The position numbers were made by a program, and so were the translations under genes. A stretch of DNA of 44,784 nt from Candidatus Avoscillospira avistercoris (GTDB lineage: Bacteria; Bacillota; Clostridia; Oscillospirales; Oscillospiraceae), in NCBI GenBank assembly GCA_018716875.1, contig DVJJ01000089.1, forward strand, positions 1 to 44,784. Direction: 5' to 3'. Below are positions 38,252 to 44,784 of this stretch, in pieces. The notes below the pieces were generated by a model. It was not told the origin of the DNA and ran no database searches. It saw only the letters and a list, made by a program, of their open reading frames with translations. Numbering within the stretch: the stretch's first letter is position 1; each line of letters begins with the position of its first letter.

Positions 38252-40144
38252 ATGCACAACCAAAAACTCCTCCGCAAACTTTTGGGGCTGCTGTTGGCTG
38301 TGGGGACGCTGGCAGGGTCGGCCCTGCCGGTGTCGGCATCCCAGGTGACCTTCACCACCCTCATCGAGGCCCAGTATGAGGACGCCGGACAGTTTAATGA
38401 GGGGCTGGCCGCCGTCAAGAAGGATGGGAAGTGGGGATATATCGACGAGACCGGCGAGATGGTGATTCCGTTCCAATACGACAAGGCGTACCTGTTCCGG
38501 GAGGGGCTGGCCCTGGTGGGCAAGCGGGAGCAGCGGGATGTGTGGCATCCCACCGGCGAACTGGACCAGGGGGGTAACCGCGTTTATGAGGACGGTCCCA
38601 CTGATGTCTATGTGTGGTACATCATCGACGCTGAGGGCAACGAGACGCCCCTGATGGCTCCCGCCTATGTCTACGACGAGAAGACGCAGGAGAGCGGCTA
38701 CGAGGAACAGCCTGCATTCGGCCTTTGCAGTTCTGTCGATCAGCAGCCCTTCGAGGCCGGCTATTATAACGGCTATCTGAATCTGGAAGGCTATGTCCAT
38801 CTGGAGGAACCGGAGAATCTGGTCTATGACCGTCAGGGCAACCGCCTGGACTTCGGATGGAATATGGCCAGTCTGGCATATAATGAGGGGGTATTCGCAG
38901 GATATACCGAGGGCGCGGCGGGGTTCTGCGTTCTGGACGCCACGGGCAAGGTGGTGCTCAGCAGCCAGGACAATTACCAGGTGGCTACGCTCCGGCCCTT
39001 CAACCAGGGTATGGCCCCGGCCCTGTGCTATCCGGAAGCGCTGAACTTTGCCGGTGCCTGGGGCTTTATGGACCGCAGCGGTAAGATGGTGATTCCTGCC
39101 CAATACAAGGATTTTTATGTCAGCGGCCCCTTGACGGAATACAAGGTGTTTAACGACGGCATCGCCGTGGTGCAGAGCATGGACGGCAAGTGGGGCGGCA
39201 TCAACAAAAACGGCGCCACGGTGATTCCCTTTGCCTACGATTCCCTGCGGGTATTCCATGAGGGCCTGGCTGCGGCGGAGCAGGGAGGAAAATGGGGCGT
39301 CATCGATACGGCCAACCGCGTGGTGGTCCCATTCCAATACGACACTCTTAGCGGATACAATGAGGGCCTGTGTGTGGCGGTGCAGAATGGCCGTGCTTTT
39401 TGTATTGACCGGTACGGCAACGAGGTCCCAGGCTCCGACAGCGTGGATACCTCCATCTATTTCCCGGAGGGTACGGACAGTCTGGCCGTCTTTACGCCGG
39501 AGCGTATCGTTGTGGTGGAACAGGATGGCAAATATGGCTTTATGACCATGGACTATACCGCCGACCTGCCCCAACCGTCGGAGATGGACAGTTGGGCTTA
39601 TGCGGAAGTCATCCAGGCCATTGAGGCCGGTCTGATTCCCCTGGACCTGCAAAATCAGTATCAGGCCAATATCACACGGGCCGATTTTGCCGCCTTGGCC
39701 GTGGAGCTGATTACCACCGAGACCGGCAAAACCGTTGAAGAACTGGTGATGGAAGCCACCGGCAAGACCATGACGGAATTGGTGACTGCGTATCCTTTCG
39801 CCGATGCCAACAGCGGGGACGTTCTGGTAGCCAACGCCTTGGGCATCATCAACGGCAAGGGCAACGGCATGTTTGACCCCTACGGCCAGCTGACCCGGCA
39901 GGACGCCGCAGCTATCCTTATGCGAACGGGCCAGTATTTGGGCAAGACGGAGACCGGCGGCACCACTGTGACGTTTACCGACCGGGATGCCATTGCCGGA
40001 TATGCCCAGGAGGCGGTGGACTATGTCAGCGCTTTGGGCGTCATGAATGGAACTTCTGCCGATACGTTCTCCCCCTTGGGCAGTTATACCCGGCAGCAGG
40101 CGTATCTGACCGTCTGCCGCCTGTACGAAGCATTGCAATCATAA
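38252..40144 (+). CDS. Exported WG-repeat protein with C-terminal SLH repeats
   Basis: The 630-residue surface protein has a signal peptide (MHNQKLLRKLLGLLLAVGTLAGSALPVSA, cleavage near residue 29). About six WG-type repeats follow, of the form FNEGLAAVKKDGKWGYIDETGEMVIPFQYD, between residues 40 and 440; they recur at FNDGIAVVQSMDGKWGGI, FHEGLAAAEQGGKWGVI and YNEGLCVAVQNG. Three SLH motifs (about 465-630) complete it. WG repeats probably fold as a beta-propeller-like binding surface; SLH repeats anchor to the wall. The ATG at 38252 follows AAAGGTGG. Ligand or function is unknown. It is divergent from the ATPase gene with a shared palindrome. Confidence 0.87.
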   Translation: MHNQKLLRKLLGLLLAVGTLAGSALPVSASQVTFTTLIEAQYEDAGQFNEGLAAVKKDGKWGYIDETGEMVIPFQYDKAYLFREGLALVGKREQRDVWHPTGELDQGGNRVYEDGPTDVYVWYIIDAEGNETPLMAPAYVYDEKTQESGYEEQPAFGLCSSVDQQPFEAGYYNGYLNLEGYVHLEEPENLVYDRQGNRLDFGWNMASLAYNEGVFAGYTEGAAGFCVLDATGKVVLSSQDNYQVATLRPFNQGMAPALCYPEALNFAGAWGFMDRSGKMVIPAQYKDFYVSGPLTEYKVFNDGIAVVQSMDGKWGGINKNGATVIPFAYDSLRVFHEGLAAAEQGGKWGVIDTANRVVVPFQYDTLSGYNEGLCVAVQNGRAFCIDRYGNEVPGSDSVDTSIYFPEGTDSLAVFTPERIVVVEQDGKYGFMTMDYTADLPQPSEMDSWAYAEVIQAIEAGLIPLDLQNQYQANITRADFAALAVELITTETGKTVEELVMEATGKTMTELVTAYPFADANSGDVLVANALGIINGKGNGMFDPYGQLTRQDAAAILMRTGQYLGKTETGGTTVTFTDRDAIAGYAQEAVDYVSALGVMNGTSADTFSPLGSYTRQQAYLTVCRLYEALQS

Positions 40145-40149
40145 CGTGA

Positions 40150-40185
40150 CCGGGGCTTGCCGCCAAAGCGGCAGGCCCCGGTTTT
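40150..40185 (+). terminator. Intrinsic terminator after the WG/SLH gene
   Basis: CCGGGGCTTGCCGC (40150-40163) and GCGGCAGGCCCCGG (40168-40181) pair with one mismatch around a CAAA loop, followed by TTTT. Confidence 0.9.
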
Positions 40186-40257
40186 GTCCCAGTATTGCGG
40201 TTTCAGGAACAAAAAGTGAAAAGTTTTCGCTTCCCAATATTGCCGCCCCCTTTTTCC

Positions 40258-40286
40258 TTGTCAAATGGCCGCCATCGTGGTATGGT
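40258..40286 (+). promoter_or_regulatory. Promoter of the FliB-like gene
   Basis: TTGTCA (40258-40263), a 17-base spacer and TATGGT (40281-40286) with a TGG extension. Confidence 0.7.
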
Positions 40287-40313
40287 AGGGACAACGAAGA
40301 AGGAGGAATTTCT

Positions 40314-41363
40314 ATGCGGGAGCGCAGACCGTTCTATATGACAAAGTTCCGCTGTATCGGCGGTGACTGCCCCGACACCTGCTGTCGGGACTGGGAAGTG
40401 GTGCTGGATGAGGAGAGTGCCGCCTTTTATCGAACCGTGCCGGGCGAGCTGGGCGATTTATTGCGTGCTTCCATGACGGAACTGGACGGCGAGCCCTGCT
40501 TCTACCTCAAGGATGGGCTTTGCCCGCTGCTCAATGCACAGGGCCTTTGCCGCATCCAGCTGGAACTGGGCGAGGAACGTCTGAGTTGCTCCTGTGACCT
40601 GCACCCCCGCTTTGCCGAGGAATACGGCTCCCTGCGGGAGTGGGTGGTGTCCATGGCCTGCCCGGAAGCGGCCCGGCTGCTGTTGTCAGACCCGGCCCCG
40701 GTGGCCTTTGTGGAGGAACAGACCGACGAACCGGTGTCCGGCTGCAACGATTTGGACCCGCGTCTCTTTTTCTCTCTGGTGTCTCTGCGGAAGACGGCCT
40801 ATGGTATTGTACAGGACCGGTCCGTGGACTGGCAGACCCGGTCGGCCAGGCTTCTGTCCCTGGCGGAAGCCTACCAGCGGAACCTGGACCAGCACCGTCT
40901 GGCCCGGCTGGACGGTGTAATACAGCGGTATGCTGAGGGACGGTATCCCCAAAACCTGTCCCTGGGCACGCCGGACTGGTCCCTGCTGGACACTTTGGAG
41001 CCCATCAATGATACATGGAACACCCTGTGGCGGCAGACAAGGGACTTTATTCCTACAGCGGAAGTGGAAACCGCATACCATCAGGCCACGGCGTCCTGGG
41101 ACTACCAATGGGAACACCTTCTGATGTATTTCCTCTACCGGTATGTCCTCAAGGCCGTCAACGACCGGCAGGTGTTGCCCAGAATCCGGCTGGCAGTGTA
41201 CAGTGTTCTTTGGCTGCGGCGCATGGAACTGGCCCAATTTGCACACCATGGATGGAGCATGGAAACCCGTATGGACCTGCTCCACCGCTACAGCCGTCAG
41301 GTGGAGCACTCCGCCGACAATCTCCAAAAACTGCATACCATTTTGACAAAAACTGTGATATAA
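40314..41363 (+). CDS. FliB-like (flagellin lysine-N-methylase family) Cys-rich protein
   Basis: The 349-residue protein begins RRPFYMTKFRCIGGDCPDTCC and continues with the cysteine pattern CFYLKDGLCPLL, CRIQLELG and SCSCDLHPRF. The CxGxCxxxCC pattern near residues 14-24 and the later cysteines are characteristic of FliB and YkgJ-related proteins and suggest an Fe-S centre. FliB methylates flagellin lysines in Salmonella. The many Clostridia homologues are usually named after it, with or without flagella, so function here is uncertain; no flagellar gene is in the window. The ATG at 40314 follows AAGGAGGAATTTCT. The proB promoter overlaps its stop codon. Confidence 0.8.
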   Translation: MRERRPFYMTKFRCIGGDCPDTCCRDWEVVLDEESAAFYRTVPGELGDLLRASMTELDGEPCFYLKDGLCPLLNAQGLCRIQLELGEERLSCSCDLHPRFAEEYGSLREWVVSMACPEAARLLLSDPAPVAFVEEQTDEPVSGCNDLDPRLFFSLVSLRKTAYGIVQDRSVDWQTRSARLLSLAEAYQRNLDQHRLARLDGVIQRYAEGRYPQNLSLGTPDWSLLDTLEPINDTWNTLWRQTRDFIPTAEVETAYHQATASWDYQWEHLLMYFLYRYVLKAVNDRQVLPRIRLAVYSVLWLRRMELAQFAHHGWSMETRMDLLHRYSRQVEHSADNLQKLHTILTKTVI

Positions 41364-41364
41364 T
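41356..41364 (+). promoter_or_regulatory. Extended -10 promoter of proBAC overlapping the preceding stop codon
   Basis: TATAAT (41359-41364) with a TGA extension (41356-41358); the FliB-like stop TAA is inside it. TTGACA (41343-41348) is only 10 bases upstream and cannot act as its -35. Confidence 0.6.
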
Positions 41365-41400
41365 ACAGTAATTAATTAAATCAAACAAGGAGGCGATACC

Positions 41401-42177
41401 ATGCGCATTGTCGTCAAAGTGGGCACTTCCACCCTGACCCACGCCACGGGGCGGCTGAATATCCGCCGGGTGGAAGCCCTCTGCAAGGTCCTGTCGGACC
41501 TGAAAAACGCGGGCCATGAGATTATTCTGGTGTCCTCCGGCGCCATCGGCATGGGCGTGGGCAAGCTGATGCTGACCAGCCGCCCCACGGATATGCCCAC
41601 CAAACAGGCCGCCGCCGCTGTGGGCCAGTGTGAGCTCATGTACGTCTATGATAAACTCTTTTCCGAGTACCATCACACGGTGGCGCAGATTTTGCTGACC
41701 GGCTCTGATGTGGAAAACCCCCAGCGCCATGATAATTTCCGAAACACCATGTTCCGGCTGCTGGAGCTGGGTGCCCTGCCCATTGTCAACGAGAACGATA
41801 CCGTCGTCACCGACGAAATAGCCGTGGGCGACAATGACACCTTGGGAGCTGTGGTGGCCGTCAGCGTGGCGGCCGATTTGCTGGTGCTGCTGTCGGATAT
41901 TGACGGTCTTTATACGGCGGACCCCCACAAGCACCCAGACGCCCGGCTCATTGACCGGGTGGAGACCATCACACCGGAGATTGCAGCATTGGCCGGGGGC
42001 AAGGGGTCGGCGCTGGGTACCGGCGGCATGGCCACGAAGCTGTCAGCGGCTAAATTGGCTACGGAGGCCGGTACCGATATGATCATTGCCAATGGACAGC
42101 ACCCCGAATTGTTGTATGAGATTGCCGACGGAAACGCCGTCGGCACCCGATTTGTGGCAAAGGAGCGAAACAAATGA
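41401..42177 (+). CDS. proB: Glutamate 5-kinase (short form without PUA domain)
   Basis: The 258-residue enzyme phosphorylates glutamate at the gamma-carboxyl group, the first step of proline synthesis. Amino-acid-kinase motifs: [10 protein letters not shown] at the N-terminus, [14 protein letters not shown] (about residues 42-55), [21 protein letters not shown] (about 128-148), [13 protein letters not shown] and the lysine-containing [15 protein letters not shown]. It ends after the kinase domain, lacking the C-terminal PUA domain of about 100 residues found in E. coli ProB; short forms are known in other bacteria. The ATG at 41401 follows AGGAGGCGATACC. The stop overlaps the start of proA in an ATGA. 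Confidence 0.96.
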   Translation: MRIVVKVGTSTLTHATGRLNIRRVEALCKVLSDLKNAGHEIILVSSGAIGMGVGKLMLTSRPTDMPTKQAAAAVGQCELMYVYDKLFSEYHHTVAQILLTGSDVENPQRHDNFRNTMFRLLELGALPIVNENDTVVTDEIAVGDNDTLGAVVAVSVAADLLVLLSDIDGLYTADPHKHPDARLIDRVETITPEIAALAGGKGSALGTGGMATKLSAAKLATEAGTDMIIANGQHPELLYEIADGNAVGTRFVAKERNK

Positions 42178-43430
42178 CCACTTTGGACCAATTAAAGGCC
42201 GCCAAGGCCGCTTGTCCGGCCCTGCTGCGGGCCACCACAGAACAGAAGAACCAGGCCCTTTCCGCCATGGCTGACGCGCTGCTGCACCATGAGGCGGACA
42301 TTTTGCTGGCAAACCAAAAGGATGTGGCCGCCGCCAGAGGGACCGTATCTGAGGTTATGATAGACCGGCTGCGGCTGGACCCGTCCCGCATCGACGGCAT
42401 GGTGGAGGGTATCCGCCAGGTGGCGGCGCTGCCGGACCCGGTGGGCCGGGTTTTGGAAACTGTCGAGCGGCCCAACGGCCTGCGGATTGAAAAAACCGCC
42501 GTCCCCATGGGTGTGGTGGCCATCGTCTACGAGAGCCGCCCCAACGTCACCTCCGACGCGGCAGCCCTGGCTTTGAAGAGCGGTAACGTCTGTGTCCTCC
42601 GGGGCGGCAAGGAAGCTTTCGCCACGGCCAACGCCATCACCAACGCTTTGCGGGAGGGGTTGGCGGCGGCAGGACTGCCCCAGGACTGCGTGAGTATGAT
42701 TCAGGATACCAGCCGTGACAGCGTCAACGTGCTGATGAAGGCCGTGGGGCTGGTGGATTTGCTGATTCCCCGCGGCGGTCCCGGTCTCATCCATGCCTGC
42801 GTCCAGAATGCCCTGGTACCCTGCATCCAGACCGGTACCGGCATCTGTCATCTCTATGTGGATGAAAGCGCCGACCAGGATATGGCATTGAATATCATCG
42901 AAAACGCCAAAGCCAGCCGCCCCTCCGTCTGCAACGCCGCCGAGGTGCTGCTGGTCCATCGGAAGATTGCCGCCGAATTTCTGCCCAAGCTGCGGTTCCG
43001 CCTGGAGCGGGACCGGGTGCGGCGGGGCTTGCAGCCAGTGGAATTGCGCTGCGACCGGCGGGCCGCCGCCGTTCTGGACGGCATGGTGGCCGGTCCCCGG
43101 GACTTTGACACGGAATTCCTCGACTATATCTTGGCTGTGGCCGTGGTGGACAGTGTGGACGCGGCCATTGACCATATCGCCGCCCACTCCACAGGCCATT
43201 CGGAGGCCATTATTACCGAGAGCGAGGAGAACGCCCGGCTGTTTACGTCTCTGGTGGACAGCGCTGCTGTCTACGTCAACGCCTCCACCCGGTTCACTGA
43301 CGGCGGAGAGTTTGGCCTGGGCTGTGAGATGGGCATTTCCACGCAGAAGCTCCACGCCAGAGGTCCCATGGGCCTGCGGGAACTGACATCTTATAAATAT
43401 ATCATCCGCGGCAACGGACAGATTCGATAA
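42174..43430 (+). CDS. proA: Gamma-glutamyl phosphate reductase
   Basis: The 418-residue NADPH-dependent enzyme reduces gamma-glutamyl phosphate to glutamate semialdehyde, the second proline step. The aldehyde-dehydrogenase fold is evident: [34 protein letters not shown] (about 118-151), IPRGGPGLI, and the catalytic cysteine in [12 protein letters not shown]. The C-terminal [32 protein letters not shown] is standard. It starts in a 4-bp ATGA overlap with proB, so translation is coupled and the unstable intermediate is probably channelled. proC follows after 14 bp. Confidence 0.97.
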   Translation: MTTLDQLKAAKAACPALLRATTEQKNQALSAMADALLHHEADILLANQKDVAAARGTVSEVMIDRLRLDPSRIDGMVEGIRQVAALPDPVGRVLETVERPNGLRIEKTAVPMGVVAIVYESRPNVTSDAAALALKSGNVCVLRGGKEAFATANAITNALREGLAAAGLPQDCVSMIQDTSRDSVNVLMKAVGLVDLLIPRGGPGLIHACVQNALVPCIQTGTGICHLYVDESADQDMALNIIENAKASRPSVCNAAEVLLVHRKIAAEFLPKLRFRLERDRVRRGLQPVELRCDRRAAAVLDGMVAGPRDFDTEFLDYILAVAVVDSVDAAIDHIAAHSTGHSEAIITESEENARLFTSLVDSAAVYVNASTRFTDGGEFGLGCEMGISTQKLHARGPMGLRELTSYKYIIRGNGQIR

Positions 43431-43444
43431 GGGAGCGCGATAGT

Positions 43445-44251
43445 ATGTATCAGTTGGGATTCATTGGCACTGGAAATATGGCGGGGGCCTTGGTGGAGGC
43501 CGCCTGTAAAACGGTAGACCCGGCGGCCATTCTGCTGACCAACCGCACCGCCGCCAAGGCGGAGGTGCTGGCCCAGCGGTTGGGCTGTCAGGTGACCACC
43601 TCCAACAGCCAGGTGGCCCAGAACGCCAAGTGGATTTTCCTGGGGGTCAAACCCCAGATGATGGCCGGGGTACTGAAAGAAATTGCCCCGGTGCTGGCGG
43701 CCCGGAAGGACCGGTTTATCCTTGTCAGCATGGCGGCGGGCCTGCGGCTGGAAACGCTGGCGCAGATGGTAGGGGAGAACTATCCGATTCTGCGGATTAT
43801 GCCCAATACCCCGGCGGCCATTGGAGAAGGTATGATCTTCTATACTCCCAACCACCAGATGACGGAGGAGGAGGTCCAGGACTTCTGTACCATTCTGGCT
43901 GCCGGCGGTCTACTGGACCGGCTGCCGGAACCCATGCTGGACTCCGGCACAGCGGTGGCAGGCTGCGGCGGCGCGTTCTGTAACCTGTTCCTGGAAGCCC
44001 TGGCCGACGGCGGTGTGGCCTGCGGCCTGCCCCGGCAGAAGGCACTGCTGTACGCAGCCCAAATGGTCATCGGTACGGCAAAGCTGATGCTGGAAACCGG
44101 CAAGCACCCCGGCGCCCTCAAGGATGAGGTCTGCTCCCCGGCGGGCAGCACCATTCAGGGCGTCCGGGCTCTGGAGCGGGGCGGCTTCCGCTCAGCGACC
44201 TTTGAAGCTGTGGTGGCGGCCTACGAAAAGACGAAAGCCCTGGGTGATTGA
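43445..44251 (+). CDS. proC: Pyrroline-5-carboxylate reductase
   Basis: The 268-residue enzyme performs the last proline step, reducing pyrroline-5-carboxylate with NAD(P)H. The Rossmann start is LGFIGTGNMAGALVEAA. RIMPNTPAAIGEG and the C-terminal AGCGGAFCNLFLEALADGG and SPAGSTIQGVRALERGGFR are family signatures. The ATG at 43445 is preceded by AAGGGAGCGA. It completes a contiguous proBAC operon. No T-rich terminator is seen after it; the following 120 bp contain small GCGGC/GCCGC and GCTGC/GCAGC hairpins. Confidence 0.96.
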   Translation: MYQLGFIGTGNMAGALVEAACKTVDPAAILLTNRTAAKAEVLAQRLGCQVTTSNSQVAQNAKWIFLGVKPQMMAGVLKEIAPVLAARKDRFILVSMAAGLRLETLAQMVGENYPILRIMPNTPAAIGEGMIFYTPNHQMTEEEVQDFCTILAAGGLLDRLPEPMLDSGTAVAGCGGAFCNLFLEALADGGVACGLPRQKALLYAAQMVIGTAKLMLETGKHPGALKDEVCSPAGSTIQGVRALERGGFRSATFEAVVAAYEKTKALGD

Positions 44252-44374
44252 GCGTAGGATTACGTTAGACAGACCTTTAACGACGGGGAATTGGCGGCGG
44301 CAACCAGGCAACCAAAGCCGCAGGTATAACGGTATGGTGCTGCCTGAACGCAGCAGAAAGGAAGAACTGTCCAA

Positions 44375-44784
44375 ATGAAAGTCCCTAGAGACTTCTACAG
44401 AATCTACTGTCCACTCCTGTGCTCCTGCGCTCAGCTGCCACCCGAAGGAACGTTTACGGTTGGACAAGAATACCTCTTTGAGTACATCATTGACGCGGTC
44501 AAGATATTGGACGATTTGGGACAAGTCATAGTATTGGCTGAGAGAACATTTATGTCCTGCTTTTGCAAGATTGCAGAGTTTGAAGCTCCTGTAACCTGTT
44601 ATGACCCGATGCTGTATGACGAGACAACGTATCACCTCTACTTTATATTGCAGCAAGACCGCAGCGATTTAGAAGCAATCAGGGCGTACTCCAAATTGAA
44701 GGGTGTAAACTATATTCAAGCCAAACGGATCTTAAACGATACACGGGTTTTAGTTGCTGCGGGAACGGCCTATGATATGCGGGA
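44375..44784 (+). CDS. Unrecognised protein, N-terminal 136 residues (3' end outside window)
   Basis: The frame opens at an ATG at 44375 with AAAGGAAG ten bases upstream and stays open to the window edge. It starts MKVPRDFYRIYCPLL and has a cysteine-rich N-terminal part (C12, C16, C18) and further cysteines near 62-64. The last visible stretch includes AYSKLKGVNYIQAKRIL, which faintly resembles the helix pair of the ribosomal L7/L12 C-terminal fold. I give that little weight. Codon use (AGA, ATA, TTA, TTG) is clearly more AT-rich than proBAC, which may indicate transfer. A TATAAC at 44312-44317 could be a -10, but no -35 is convincing. Confidence 0.6.
   Translation, partial: MKVPRDFYRIYCPLLCSCAQLPPEGTFTVGQEYLFEYIIDAVKILDDLGQVIVLAERTFMSCFCKIAEFEAPVTCYDPMLYDETTYHLYFILQQDRSDLEAIRAYSKLKGVNYIQAKRILNDTRVLVAAGTAYDMR

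Noticed and set aside
41343-41364. A consensus TTGACA/TATAAT promoter for proB
   Set aside because: The two boxes are only 10 bases apart; only the extended -10 is credible.

Overview
The window looks like a chromosomal piece of a GC-rich, spore-forming member of the Bacillota (class Clostridia, probably the Oscillospiraceae, in the Flavonifractor/Oscillibacter direction). The grounds are the gene order glmU-prs-pth-mfd, a sporulation hydrolase (SpoIIP), several S-layer-homology (SLH) surface proteins, strong AGGAGG ribosome binding sites, SigA-type promoters often with an extended TGn -10, and many GC-rich intrinsic terminators. No tRNA, rRNA, CRISPR array, transposase, integrase or phage structural gene was found. 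The family placement is inference.

Layout. 1-2,520: the end of a DUF4177 gene, a Crp/Fnr regulator divergent from a YdcZ-type transporter, and the manganese exporter mntP behind a yybP-ykoY (Mn2+) riboswitch with its own terminator. 2,700-6,430: an orphan rhamnulokinase with a LacI-type operator, a small conserved protein, and a cardiolipin synthase. 6,460-13,001: glmU-like (N-terminal half degenerate), prs, pth and mfd. 13,040-17,660: a VanW cell-wall protein, SpoIIP and a MATE exporter. 17,780-21,610: a PepD dipeptidase, a DUF6512 membrane protein and an exported phosphodiester-glycosidase/SLH protein. 21,830-26,306: carAB behind a leader with a strong terminator. 26,308-28,681: a Cys-rich membrane protein, a 570-bp intergenic region full of hairpins and promoters, and a compositionally mosaic SLH protein. 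28,729-29,847: an N-terminal-nucleophile amidase of the bile-salt-hydrolase/penicillin-acylase family.

29,862-35,408 is the most system-like block. It holds a corrinoid protein, a pterin-type methyltransferase, a PucR-type regulator reading the other way, a DUF2284 protein and an Fe-S/ASKHA corrinoid activator. Together these form a methyl-transfer module (methyl-corrinoid to tetrahydrofolate) with its repair enzyme and probable regulator. The substrate-specific first methyltransferase is not in the window.

35,433-44,784: a P-type Ca2+-like ATPase divergent from a WG-repeat/SLH surface protein, with a perfect inverted repeat between them; then a FliB-like Cys-rich protein, the complete proline operon proB-proA-proC, and the start of an unrecognised AT-richer gene cut by the window edge.

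The best candidates for something undescribed are the structured leader/ncRNA region at 27,187-27,646, the corrinoid module lacking its first methyltransferase, the carAB leader with a loop-to-terminator complementarity, and the degenerate GlmU.
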